NCBI GenBank assembly: GCA_019323655.1
Contig: JAHWGX010000023.1
Location: 1 to 24,632, forward strand
Direction of reading: 5' to 3'
Source: Candidatus Woesearchaeota archaeon
Lineage (GTDB): Archaea > Nanobdellota > Nanobdellia > Woesearchaeales > GW2011-AR4
DNA: 24,632 nt
In this document: positions 13,491 to 22,600 of the stretch, in pieces
How the letters are laid out: each line of letters starts with the position of its first letter
How positions within the stretch are numbered: the first letter of the stretch is position 1
Position numbers and translations under genes: made by a program
The notes under the pieces: model-generated
Databases searched by the model: none
What the model saw: only the letters and a program-made list of their open reading frames with translations
What the model was told of the DNA's origin: nothing

Positions 13491-13511
13491 CAATTCTACT
13501 TCTGATTGAGT

Positions 13512-15272
13512 ATGAAAATAAGGCAGCCAATAATAACCTTTGTTGGCCACATTGACCACGGAAAAACAAGCCTGCAGGATTATATTAGGCAAAGCTCTAT
13601 TGCAAGAACCGAGGCAGGGATGATAACCCAGCATATAGGCTGCAGCAACATTACTCTGGAAACAATTAAAAAAATATGCGGTAACCTCCTTGAAAGCTTA
13701 AAGCTTAAATTCACGATCCCGGGCATTCTTCTGGTTGACACTCCGGGCCATGCAGCATTTACGAACATAAGAAAGCGCGGGGGAAACTTAGCAGATATAG
13801 CAGTTCTGGTTATAGACATAAATGAGGGCGTTATGCCTCAAACTCTCGAATGCATAGGCATTTTGAAGCAGTATAAAACCCCGTTTATTGTCGCTTTGAA
13901 CAAAATAGACCTGCTGCCAGGATTTCAAACTAAAAACACATTTTTGATTCAGAACATAAGCTCCCAGCCGGAATCTGTCCAAAAAATCCTTGATACCCTG
14001 CTTTACGAGACTGTTGGAAAGCTCTCAGAGCTCGGGCTTAATTCAGAAAGGTTTGACCGCGTAGAGGACTACACAAAGCAGATTGCGATAGTCCACACAT
14101 CAGCTAAGACAGGAGACGGAATCCCTGAGCTTTTAATGGTCCTGGCTGGTTTGGCCCAAAAATTCATGGAACAGAGCTTAAAGATTAAAGCAGAAGGAAA
14201 TGCAAAAGGAACTGTTCTGGAAATTAAGGAAGAAAAGGGCATTGGAAAAACAATAGACGCAATAATCTATGACGGGACTTTAAGGCAGAACGACACAATA
14301 GTTGTAGGAACTCTTGATGAGCCGGTTGTAACAAAAGTAAAAGCCTTGTTAGAGCCTTTGCCTCTATCCGACATAAGGGGCAAAAAAACAAAATTTAACT
14401 CTGTCAAGCAGGTTTCTGCAGCCTGCGGAGTTAAAATAATTGCCCCAGAAATAGAACAAGTGGTTGCAGGCATGCCTTTGAGGTCATGCGAAGAAGCTGA
14501 AATAGAAAAAGCAAAAGAAGAGATAAAGAAAGAAGTGGAGGAAGTAATAATTGAAACAGAAGCGCAGGGAATAGTGATAAAAGCAGATTCTTTGGGAAGC
14601 CTGGAAGCCCTTATTAAGCTGCTAAAAGAAAAAAACATAAGCGTAAAAAAAGCAAGCATTGGCAGCATATCCAAAAAAGACGTCTCAGAAGCATCAACGA
14701 ATTATGAGAAAGACCCTTTAAATTCCGTGATTTTGGGCTTTAACATTGGCATAATTCCAGGTGTAAAAGTGCAGAATGCAAAGGTAATCACAAGCAATAT
14801 TATCTACAAGCTGATTGAGGATTTTGAAAAATGGCAGGAGCAGGAGAAAAAAAGGATAGAAGGCAGGGAAATAGAGTTTTTGGTCAGGCCATGCAAGCTG
14901 CAGATTATGAAAGGCTATGTTTTCAGGCAAAATAATCCTGCAGTTGTAGGCGTAGACATACTTGCAGGAACTTTAAAAGTAGCCACGCCGTTAATGAAAA
15001 AAGACGGCAATAGGCTGACAGAAGTAAAGAGCATGCAGCATGACCAGGAAAGCATAGAAAAAGCAGAGAGAGGAAAGCAGGTTGCAGTTTCGCTGCCAAA
15101 AGTAACTGTAGGCAGGCAAATCCAGGAAAATGACATACTTTACTCAGCTGTCCCGGAGGAAGATTTTAGGAAGTTAAAAGAGCTTAAAAAACACCTGACA
15201 AAAGAGGAAATAGAAATATTAAAGGAAATCGCAGAAATAATGCGTGAGAAAAACCCCATGTGGGGCATTTGA
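13512..15272 (+). CDS. infB: Translation initiation factor aIF5B (IF2 family)
   Basis: A 586-residue GTPase that promotes ribosomal subunit joining in archaea. Domain order: GTPase with G1 'GHIDHGKT' (12-19), 'TQHIG' in switch I, G3 'DTPGH' (76-80) and G4 'NKID' (130-133), then beta-barrel domain II ('GTVLEIKEEKGIGKTIDAII'), the alpha/beta/alpha domain III ('GIVIKADSLGSLEALIKLLK') and a C-terminal barrel ('IEFLVRPCKLQIMKGYVFR') with a final helix. The length matches archaeal homologues and no intein is present. The ATG at 13512 was preferred over a TTG six bases upstream because of the TATA spacing. The second twin element begins 45 bases after the stop. Confidence 0.97.
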   Translation: MKIRQPIITFVGHIDHGKTSLQDYIRQSSIARTEAGMITQHIGCSNITLETIKKICGNLLESLKLKFTIPGILLVDTPGHAAFTNIRKRGGNLADIAVLVIDINEGVMPQTLECIGILKQYKTPFIVALNKIDLLPGFQTKNTFLIQNISSQPESVQKILDTLLYETVGKLSELGLNSERFDRVEDYTKQIAIVHTSAKTGDGIPELLMVLAGLAQKFMEQSLKIKAEGNAKGTVLEIKEEKGIGKTIDAIIYDGTLRQNDTIVVGTLDEPVVTKVKALLEPLPLSDIRGKKTKFNSVKQVSAACGVKIIAPEIEQVVAGMPLRSCEEAEIEKAKEEIKKEVEEVIIETEAQGIVIKADSLGSLEALIKLLKEKNISVKKASIGSISKKDVSEASTNYEKDPLNSVILGFNIGIIPGVKVQNAKVITSNIIYKLIEDFEKWQEQEKKRIEGREIEFLVRPCKLQIMKGYVFRQNNPAVVGVDILAGTLKVATPLMKKDGNRLTEVKSMQHDQESIEKAERGKQVAVSLPKVTVGRQIQENDILYSAVPEEDFRKLKELKKHLTKEEIEILKEIAEIMREKNPMWGI

Positions 15273-15316
15273 TAATTTTTTATAGCCTTTTAACAACATA
15301 AGCACAAAATACATAT

Positions 15317-15458
15317 AGGCTGCGCCTATTTTAGGGGAGGCGGGTGGGCAGAATAAGTAGGGATATTAACCAAAATGGTGCGTGTTATTAATGCAACATC
15401 TTAACAAAGTGTTATCAGGGTAGACCATTTTGACTTTAGTTCCGCTCTGGCGCAGCCT
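15317..15458 (+). ncRNA. Structured intergenic element, copy 2 (candidate ncRNA or palindrome-ended mobile element)
   Basis: The ends AGGCTGCGCC (15317-15326) and GGCGCAGCCT (15449-15458) form a perfect 10-bp helix. Relative to copy 1 the helix differs at two base pairs, and in both cases both strands changed together. The G-rich block 15330-15356 is identical to copy 1 over 27 bases. The next 34 bases (15362-15395) differ at two, and AGTTCCGCTCTGG (15438-15450) is identical. CAAAATGGT (15371-15379) can pair with ACCATTTTG (15424-15432) over 9 bp, longer than in copy 1. It sits between aIF5B and the PUA gene, both on the plus strand, so it could be part of their transcript or have its own. 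I see no coding frame. Confidence 0.7.
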
Positions 15459-15508
15459 CAGTGTTTAGTTATAGAAACTTGGCTTAACTCGAAATAAAAT
15501 AATTAAAA

Positions 15509-15976
15509 ATGCATAAGCTAAAAATCTTAAACAGCAAGGAAGTAAAAGAAATTCTTAAGAGGATAGAAGCGCAATGGGGCGCTAAGCTAAAGCTGGACTA
15601 CGCTTTTCTAAAAAACCAGAAAAACAGGGTTTTCATAGTCAACAAGGGCATATCAGAAATTGATTTTTCAAAATTAAAGGTCAACTCCCTAGGAATGTAT
15701 TTCTGCGAGATCGACAGGCTTGGGATAAGGCTTAGCATAGAAGGCTCCCAGATTGCAGGGCCAAAATCAGCAAAAAACATTGTAGAAATTACCGAAGAGC
15801 AGGCAAAAAAATGGCTCTCCGGCCAAGATTTAGGCTTATGCCAAGAAACAAAAGGCAGCTATTCCGGCTTCGTAATAATAAAGCACAATAACGATTTCTT
15901 TGGAACCGGAAGATACCAAGACGGAAAAGTTCTTAATTATGTGAGCAAGAGCAGGAGAATCAACTCCCAAATTTAA
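15509..15976 (+). CDS. PUA-domain RNA-binding protein (RsmF/NOP2 C-terminal-like)
   Basis: A 155-residue protein built of a pre-PUA region and a PUA domain. Segments resembling the C-terminal RNA-binding part of NOP2/RsmF-type rRNA methyltransferases are 'SLGMYFCEIDRLGIRLSIEG', 'WLSGQDLGL', 'SGFVIIKHNNDFFGTGRY' and the closing 'YVSKSRR'. The methyltransferase domain itself is absent, so it is a stand-alone RNA-binding module, probably acting in rRNA or tRNA processing. It starts at the ATG 15509, 51 bases after the second structured element, with an A/T-rich stretch but no ribosome site before it. Confidence 0.78.
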   Translation: MHKLKILNSKEVKEILKRIEAQWGAKLKLDYAFLKNQKNRVFIVNKGISEIDFSKLKVNSLGMYFCEIDRLGIRLSIEGSQIAGPKSAKNIVEITEEQAKKWLSGQDLGLCQETKGSYSGFVIIKHNNDFFGTGRYQDGKVLNYVSKSRRINSQI

Positions 15977-16036
15977 CCATTTAGAAATAGTAAAATCAAC
16001 AAAATATTTTTAAACTTCTGGCAATTTATGGGTTAT

Positions 16037-16762
16037 ATGACTACGGAATTGGAAGAGTCGGTTCTGGCAGAACCATGGATTTTAATCAAAGAAATTGTCA
16101 GTGATGAAAAGACAGGAAACAGAGCAAAATTAGAAGAATTAGTTTCAAACAAGCAGCTTGAAACAGAAGTAGAAGGTTCCAAAGTTTACATTAGCTTTAG
16201 CAACCCTACAATTAAATACAAAGTTGGCTATGATTCCTTAACAGGAAACTTAGAGGTTGAGCTTTCTGGAGAAATGGACTTGGAAACATGTAACCATTAT
16301 TTTGGGAATTGGATAATCAGTTCCATAAGCTCTTCTTTTGCTGGAGAACCTTTTAGTATGGGTTATGGGAGCGAATTCAGAACTCTTAATTTAGGAAAAG
16401 AAATAGAAAAGATAAAAAGAAAAATTTTGAACTATATACCCAAATTAGATGAAACTTCAGCTGAAGCTTTGGCAGAAAGTTTTAATCTCAGCGAACCGGA
16501 TAAAGCTGAATTTTTGAAGAGATTGTTGCCTATATTCGCCAGAAGAGACAAAGTATCTCAAGAGATTAACGAATTGAAAAAAGACTTTATGGAAAAATCA
16601 ACACCCCTTTTTAAGGTCGCTTTGAAATATTATACAGGATGTTTACGTTGCAAACCTGACTACGAAGCAGATGCAGAGATAGTGTATGATGGCAATATAG
16701 CAAAAGTAACAGGAAAATACACTACAAAACAAGCTGAGGTACTGGACTTTTTATTTAAGTAA
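16037..16762 (+). CDS. Uncharacterised protein (241 residues)
   Basis: I do not recognise this protein. It starts MTTELEESVLAEPWILIKEI. The first half looks like mixed strands and turns (KVYISFSNPTIKYKVGYD, 'GNLEVELSGEMDLETCNHY'), the second half is helical (LGKEIEKIKRKILNYIP, 'DKVSQEINELKKDF'). It has a lone CLRC pair ('TGCLRCKPDYE') and a final strand region. No signal peptide or membrane helix is visible. A TATA-like TTTTTAAAC near 16004-16012 is about 27 bases before the ATG at 16037, which favours this over the ATG at 16028. It is convergent with the DUF371 gene, with a 10-base gap. Confidence 0.75.
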   Translation: MTTELEESVLAEPWILIKEIVSDEKTGNRAKLEELVSNKQLETEVEGSKVYISFSNPTIKYKVGYDSLTGNLEVELSGEMDLETCNHYFGNWIISSISSSFAGEPFSMGYGSEFRTLNLGKEIEKIKRKILNYIPKLDETSAEALAESFNLSEPDKAEFLKRLLPIFARRDKVSQEINELKKDFMEKSTPLFKVALKYYTGCLRCKPDYEADAEIVYDGNIAKVTGKYTTKQAEVLDFLFK

Positions 16763-16772
16763 GCAGAAATTT

Positions 16773-17222
16773 CTATCTTCTTCTCTCAACAACAACCCTT
16801 ATCTCTCCCTTTTTTCTCAAAAAATCAATTAAATCCATATCCAGCTCAAACGCAGCTTTATCAGATTTAACTGCAAAAGTCCTTTCAGAAACAAAATCTG
16901 TTTTCCTTATAACAATCTCCTTGCCGCTGTTAAACTTAGGGTTTATCTCTGCGTTAATTTTCTCAACAATTTTATTATTTTTTATTCTATTGTTGTTTTC
17001 TTTATTACAAGATTCTTTTACTGTTTCTATTGTTATTGTAACCTCCTTCTTGCCGCCTATTGATTCAATGAATCTCCTTAATTCAGCCAATGAAAAATCA
17101 GCCCTAACCCCGATAATGCAGTCCCCTTTTAGGCTCAAATACTTTTCCTTTGTAAACTCAATTGTAGTTTTGTGCCTGGCAGTGATATTTTCATGCCCAT
17201 AGCAGTTAAACGAATAACCCAT
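16773..17222 (-). CDS. DUF371 family protein
   Basis: A 149-residue protein with the DUF371 signature: 'CYGHENITARHKTTIEFTK' at the N-terminus, then 'LKGDCIIGVRADFSL' and a C-terminal beta region 'KSDKAAFELDMDLIDFLRKK'. The family is almost confined to archaea and has no known function. Residues about 70-100 form an Asn/Lys-rich, low-complexity insert (NKENNNRIKNNK) encoded by very AT-rich DNA, so the protein is probably longer than most homologues. The ATG at 17222 lies 20 bases after the stop of the small helical gene on the same strand, so both may share a transcript. Confidence 0.88.
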   Translation of the reverse strand: MGYSFNCYGHENITARHKTTIEFTKEKYLSLKGDCIIGVRADFSLAELRRFIESIGGKKEVTITIETVKESCNKENNNRIKNNKIVEKINAEINPKFNSGKEIVIRKTDFVSERTFAVKSDKAAFELDMDLIDFLRKKGEIRVVVERRR

Positions 17223-17242
17223 TTTGCATTGATAAGAACTAA

Positions 17243-17488
17243 CTACCTTAAAATGTCTTCTATCGGCTTTTTCTTTGCCTCTTTTTTCTCAGGAGCGGTT
17301 TTCATGGTTTTTGCCGCCTTTTCCAGGTCAACACCCAGATCCCTCAGGGACTTGATGTGCATCTGCATAAGCTGCTCAACTATCTGCAGTATCCTCAGCA
17401 TTTCCTCCCTTTCCTTTGCTAAAGTTGTTAATGCCCCCTTATGAAATCCAATCTGCTCTTCCTTGCCTGCTTCCGGTTTTTTGGCCAT
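17243..17488 (-). CDS. Small helical protein (81 residues)
   Basis: An 81-residue protein with a Lys/Glu-rich start, a central amphipathic helix pair ('GALTTLAKEREEMLRILQIV' and 'EQLMQMHIKSLRDLGVDLEK') and a basic tail ending in 'PIEDILR'. No named domain is recognised; the pattern suggests a soluble two-helix or coiled-coil protein. A minus-strand TATA-like ATTTAAATAAT (near 17509-17519) sits about 25 bases before the ATG at 17488. It is upstream of DUF371 and divergent from the asparagine-synthetase-like gene, 73 bases apart. Confidence 0.78.
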   Translation of the reverse strand: MAKKPEAGKEEQIGFHKGALTTLAKEREEMLRILQIVEQLMQMHIKSLRDLGVDLEKAAKTMKTAPEKKEAKKKPIEDILR

Positions 17489-17561
17489 AATTCATTGATT
17501 TTACCTGCAATTATTTAAATATGTTGGAAATTATCCCAAAAAAATCAGGTAGAACTGCAAA

Positions 17562-18464
17562 ATGGAAATTTTTATCAGGGGAAACAGCTTGGTAAGCAGG
17601 GAAGAATGGGAGACCCTTATCTCTTCTATTGAAACTAATTACGAAACCTTAGAAACAAATAAGGAAAGGGCAAAGAGAAACCTAAAAGATGCCATAGAAA
17701 AAGCAGTATTGGAGCGCGCAAGGAAAAATCCTCGCTTTGGAATGCTCTTCTCAGGTGGAGTTGACAGCACTTTAATTGCGTTTATATGCAAAAAGCATAA
17801 CTTCGATTTTACTTGTTACACTGTAGGCATGGAAAATTCCCCGGACATAGAATCTGCAAAAAAAGTCGCGGAAAAATACAATTTTAACTTAAGGTACAAA
17901 CTATTGACATTGGAAGATCTTGAAACTACCTTAAAAGAAACAATAAAAATTCTTAACAGCACTGATATCATATGGGTGTCTGTCGGCTCTGTGGTATATG
18001 CAGCATCCCAACTGGCACTGCAAAACAGCACAAAAACATTGTTTTCTGGCTTGGGAACAGAAGAGCTTTTTGCAGGCTACAAAAGGCATGGGGACGCATT
18101 GCAAGAACATGGTTTTGAGGCCTTGCATAAGGAATGCTGGAACGGGCTGAAAAACATGTGGCAAAGAGACTTGTTAAGAGACTATAAAATAGCAAAGCAT
18201 CTTGGCATGGAATTAATCACCCCTTATATGGATTTAAATGTCATAAAAACTGCTATGCAGGTAAATCCAATGTATAAGCTGGGTAAGGAGCAAAATAAGA
18301 TAATCTTAAGGGAAATTGCAAGTGATTTTGGAATGGAAAAAGAATTCGCCTTGCGCAGGAAAAAAGCAGCCCAGTATGGAAGCAGTTTTGTAAACGGAAT
18401 GGACAAATTAGCCAAAAAACACGGCTTTTCTGCAAAAAAGGATTATCTTCATAGCCTGCTGTAG
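17562..18464 (+). CDS. Asparagine synthetase-like ATP pyrophosphatase without glutaminase domain
   Basis: A 300-residue protein corresponding to the C-terminal synthetase domain of asparagine synthetase B. The PP-loop 'FSGGVDST' (residues 63-70) binds ATP, 'FSGLGTEELFAGYKRH' matches the second conserved motif and 'ITPYMDLNVIKTAM' the third. The N-terminal glutamine amidotransferase domain with its catalytic Cys2 is absent; the protein has only about 55 residues before the PP-loop. It may therefore use free ammonia, or adenylate and amidate another substrate. It is convergent with the DRG gene, with one base between the stop codons. The true substrate cannot be read from the sequence. Confidence 0.88.
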   Translation: MEIFIRGNSLVSREEWETLISSIETNYETLETNKERAKRNLKDAIEKAVLERARKNPRFGMLFSGGVDSTLIAFICKKHNFDFTCYTVGMENSPDIESAKKVAEKYNFNLRYKLLTLEDLETTLKETIKILNSTDIIWVSVGSVVYAASQLALQNSTKTLFSGLGTEELFAGYKRHGDALQEHGFEALHKECWNGLKNMWQRDLLRDYKIAKHLGMELITPYMDLNVIKTAMQVNPMYKLGKEQNKIILREIASDFGMEKEFALRRKKAAQYGSSFVNGMDKLAKKHGFSAKKDYLHSLL

Positions 18465-18465
18465 C

Positions 18466-19593
18466 CTATTTAATCCTGAGCTCAATAATATCCTGGTCAT
18501 TTAGGGTATGGCCTAATTTTACAATCTTCTGCCCGGGATAACGTGAAGAACCCCAGATTCTCGCAAACTTGAACTTATCAGCAAAATCCCTGTGTAGTTT
18601 AAGGCAGAGGTCATTCAAAGTAGCCCCTTCCCACATTATCAGCGGCTCATCCAAGTCAGGTTTTTTATTGTGCTCTTTCAGGTACACGCTGATTATTCTG
18701 AGCTTCCTGTAGATTAACTCCCTTAGCTCTTCTATGTTAACCTTTTTCTCTGCAGAAATTAACAAGTCAGGATTTAGTTTATTTTTAGCTTTCCTAAGTA
18801 CATCTTTCCCTGCCATATCTACCTTATTAAGGATTATAATTGCCGGGAGGTATACTTTGTTGCCCTCAATAGCGTCTATCAGCTGGTCTGCATCAATATC
18901 CGTCCTAATTGTCACATTTGCATTATTGATTTTAAATTCCTTTAATATGCCTTCTACGGTTTTTTTGTCTGTCTTTGTCAGCTGTACCGTTGTCCCAATG
19001 CTTATCCCGCCTCTTGCTGTTTTCACTATCTTAATATCAGCAGCTTTTTGGTTCACCCTTACATCAGCTTCATACAACTCTCTTAGCAATGTCTGGTACT
19101 GCTCGGGATGGAAAACATCTATTATAAAGATAATAAGCTCAGAATTCCTGATTACAGATAAGACTTCTTTGCCTCTGCCGGTTCCTGCAGCAGCGCCATG
19201 AACAACTCCGGGAACATCAAGTACCTGTATTTTTGCATGCTTGTAGTTCAGCATTCCCGGAATAACGCTTAGTGTTGTAAAAGCATAAGCGCCAACAGGA
19301 GAATTCGCATTGGTCAGGGAATTCAGCAATGTAGATTTTCCCACAGAAGGGAAACCCAGCAGTACCACAGTCCCATCACCGGTTTTCCTTACCGCATAGC
19401 CTTCCCCTTTTTTTCCTGATGCTGACCTTGCATCCCTTCTCTCCTTTAGCCTTGCCAGCTGCGCCTTATAGAGCCCTACTGCATGCTGCGTCCTTTTGTT
19501 GTACTTTGTTTTTGATATAAGCTCTTCTAATTCCTTTATTTTAGCGCTTACAGAATCCCCCCCCTCTTTTCCGTTATTAACGTTTTTTTGCAT
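18466..19593 (-). CDS. DRG-family GTPase with TGS domain
   Basis: A 375-residue developmentally-regulated-GTP-binding (DRG/Rbg) protein, the Obg-superfamily branch universal in archaea and eukaryotes and linked to translating ribosomes. Seen are the helical N-terminus ('LEELISKTKYNKRTQHAVGL'), G1 'LLGFPSVGKST', 'AYAFTTLSVIPGML' (switch I), G3 'LDVPG', G4 'ILNKVD', and a C-terminal TGS domain ending 'GHTLNDQDIIELRIK'. The ATG at 19593 is preferred over a TTG twelve bases upstream. It is convergent with the asparagine-synthetase-like gene and follows the large membrane protein gene on the same strand with a 66-base gap. Confidence 0.95.
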   Translation of the reverse strand: MQKNVNNGKEGGDSVSAKIKELEELISKTKYNKRTQHAVGLYKAQLARLKERRDARSASGKKGEGYAVRKTGDGTVVLLGFPSVGKSTLLNSLTNANSPVGAYAFTTLSVIPGMLNYKHAKIQVLDVPGVVHGAAAGTGRGKEVLSVIRNSELIIFIIDVFHPEQYQTLLRELYEADVRVNQKAADIKIVKTARGGISIGTTVQLTKTDKKTVEGILKEFKINNANVTIRTDIDADQLIDAIEGNKVYLPAIIILNKVDMAGKDVLRKAKNKLNPDLLISAEKKVNIEELRELIYRKLRIISVYLKEHNKKPDLDEPLIMWEGATLNDLCLKLHRDFADKFKFARIWGSSRYPGQKIVKLGHTLNDQDIIELRIK

Positions 19594-19659
19594 TTCCGCT
19601 ACCAACTTTTAGCTTAATGTCAATTAAGAATAAGAAACAGCTGTCCTATTTATTAGTTT

Positions 19660-22600
19660 TTAATTTTTTAATTGTTTGCCCAATTTGTTGTACAGCTTCA
19701 TAAGCTCGTCATACATCTCTTTCTTCTCCATGTAATCCATCTTGGTGTATTTTTCCCTTGCCTTTGTATAAATTCTCATTGCCTTGCCTTTATTATTATT
19801 TTGCAGCGCTTCCTTAGCTTTTAGCAATAGTTTGTGGCATTTGACAAATTTCCTGCTTTTCCCTTCTAGCTTTTTCTGTATTTCTTTAGCCTTTGCCACT
19901 TCCGGTTGCTTAGCTTTCTTCCCTGTTATTTTTGGGATTATACCCGGTTTTTCTTTCTTTCTTTGCTCAAAAAAATCTCCAAGCTCTTTTAAACTCTTTT
20001 CTAGATCCTCTCCTTTAAACTCTTTTATTTCTTTCTTTTCTTCAGCCTTCTTCCTTTCCTCCTCCAGCTTTTTCCTCTCAGCCTCTTTCTGCTTTTTTTC
20101 TAATACCTTCTTCCTCTCATACTCCTTTCTCTCTTTCTTAGTCTTAACCAATCCCAATCCATGAAAGAACCCAAAAACCTTTTTTCTTCTTGCCTTTCTT
20201 TTCTCTTCAATCAGCTTTGCTCTCCTAACCTTCTCATCTTCCTTTCTCCTTTTTTCAATATCTTTTTGCTTCTTCTCATCCAGTTTTCCCCTTATTTTCT
20301 CCTCCTCTTGCCTGCCACTACCGATTTTTAACCTTATCCATTCTGTTTCTTGACCAGCAAACCCCTTATTTAGTTCCCCAATCTCTTTAGCTATTTCTTC
20401 TACTGATTTGCCTTCCTCCTTTTTTTGAGTAGGCATTTGCTCTTTTTTGCCGCCCACTTCCTTTCTCTTTGCTTCCAATTCTTTTTGCCTTTCCTCTTCA
20501 ATTTTCCTCTTCTTCCTTTCCTCCTCTAACTTTTTCCTCTCAGCCTCTTTCTGCTTTTTTTCTAATACCTTCTTCCTCTCATACTCCTTTCTCTCTTTCT
20601 TAGTCTTAACCAATCCCAATCCATGAAAGAACTCAAAAACCTTTTTTCTTCTTGCCTTTCTTTTCTCTGCAATTAGCTTTGCTTTCCTCGCCTTTTCTTC
20701 TTCTTTTCTCTTCTTTTCCAGCTCTTTTTGTTTCTTCTTTTCTTCCTCTTCCTTTCTCTTTTCCTCAGCCTTTATCTCCTCTTCTCTCTTCTTCTGTTCC
20801 TCTTTCTCCTTTTTTCTTTCCTCTTCTATTCCCCCCTTCTTCCTTTCCGCTTCTTTTCTCTCTACCTCTAATTCCTTCAGCCGTTTTTCCTCTTTTATCT
20901 TCCTTTGCTTTGCTTCCTCTTCCTTTCTCTTATCCTCCAGTTCTTTTTGCTTCTTTTCCTCTAACCTTGCCTTTATTTTCTCTCCCTCAGCTTTCTTCTT
21001 CTCTTCAGTTAACCTTTTCCTCTCAATCTCTTTCTGCTGTTTCTCTATCTCCCTCTGTTTTTTATATTCCTTTCTCTCTTTCTCAGTCTTAACCAATCCC
21101 AATCCATGAAAGAACTCAAAAGCCTTTTTTCTCCTTGCCTTTCTTTTCTCTGCAATTAGCTTTGCTTTCCTTGCCTTTTCTTCTTCCCTTTTCTTTGCCT
21201 CCGACTCTTCATATCTTTTCTTTTCTAATCCCCTTCTTTTTTCATCTTCTTTCTTCTGCCTTAACTGATGTTTTTTTAGCAATAAACTCTTGTAAAAAGA
21301 ATTAATTTCCTTGAAAATTTCTGCTTTTCTCTCGCTTGGAAGATTTATATAAGCATCCATTAATTTTGTGTATATTCTCTCGGATCTCCCCAAATTATTT
21401 TTGTCCAAAGCCCTGTAGCCTTTGTCAATAAGCCTTTTGCATTTTCCAGCTGAGCCTCTTCTTAATTCCCTTTCTCTTTCCTTTTCTATTCTCTTTTTAA
21501 TTCCTGTTTCTTCTTCCCTTTCCCTAAGCCTTTTTTCTCTTTGCCTTTCTTCCTCTTTTTGCAACTTGATTTTCAATTTTTCTTTTTTTTCTAATACCTT
21601 CTGCTCCTCATATTCCTTTTTCTCTTTCTCAGTCTTAACCAAACCTAAGCCATGAAAGAACTCAAAAGCCTTTTTTCTTCTTGCCTTTCTTTTCTCTGCC
21701 CTTAACACATTCCTCTTTTTCTCTAATTCCAGCTTAAGCCTTTCCTTCTTCTCTCTTAACTCCAACTTCTGTTTCTCTAACTCTAGTTTCTTCTTTAGTC
21801 TTAATTCCTTAGCTCTCTTCCTTTTGTTGTTCCAGTTTCTGAAGAAAGTAACAATTCCTCTTTCTTCTCTTTTTCTGACAATTAAAGGCTTTTCTATTGT
21901 AGTTTCCTCGGTCCTTTTTGCTTTTGGTGCCCTTGCCTCAAACATTTTTTTGTAAATAAACACTCCAATAAAGAAATAAGAATACGCCCCAATTGTGAAA
22001 ATAAGCAGTAATACAACAATTGACAATGCCCAGCATAAGGGGTCATTTCTGCAGAAGCCTATGAATTTTGTCAGCTTCGCCCCTTCCTCCTTGGCAGCTT
22101 CCTCAACCTCAAAAAGATAGCTTGCCACACCAACAGAGTTGCCAAAAGAAGCTTCTGCAGCAAAAACATAGTTTCCTGTTTTTAGCTTATCCGGTATCTT
22201 TAGTGTTTTGAAAAAAGATGCTTGTGTAGTAACAACCACGCTTTCCTTCTCGCTTATTATAGTGTTGCCGCTGGTGTCTTTTACAAAAAATTCCATATCC
22301 ACGCTGGTGGATTCTATGCTCTGCAGATTGAAAACTCTTATTTCAAATGTTGTGCTGCTGCCCTGCAATACGCTTCTGTCCCTTGCGACAGGGTTAAGGT
22401 TCATGTCAAACAGCACATTCCTGCTTTCTATTTCGATTACCGCAGGAACCTCTTTTTCGTAAGAATCTGTTTTAGCCGAAATTTTTCCTATGTAAACACC
22501 GGGAGCTTGCTCAATGCCCTCAGCACTGTTAAAACTGGAGAAATTAAGCCTCACAATCTTTGTTTGCCCGGGCTTTATTTTAAACTCCTTGTCAAGAACC

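Larger units (their letters stand above)
13178..13511. other. 334-base gap without a gene; holds a GC-rich foldable segment and the infB promoter
   Basis: The left end carries the promoter of the divergent small secreted protein (TATA-like element near 13203-13214). The middle (13279-13425) is a GC-rich stretch with nested inverted repeats, listed separately. The right end carries the aIF5B promoter. A 72-codon minus-strand frame crosses the middle but looks like chance translation over structured DNA. Confidence 0.6.

Noticed and set aside
20047..21686. CRISPR-like repetition on the plus strand
   Set aside because: The repeats are long, unevenly spaced (about 462, 482 and 544 bases) and in frame inside one coding sequence; there are no short spacers.
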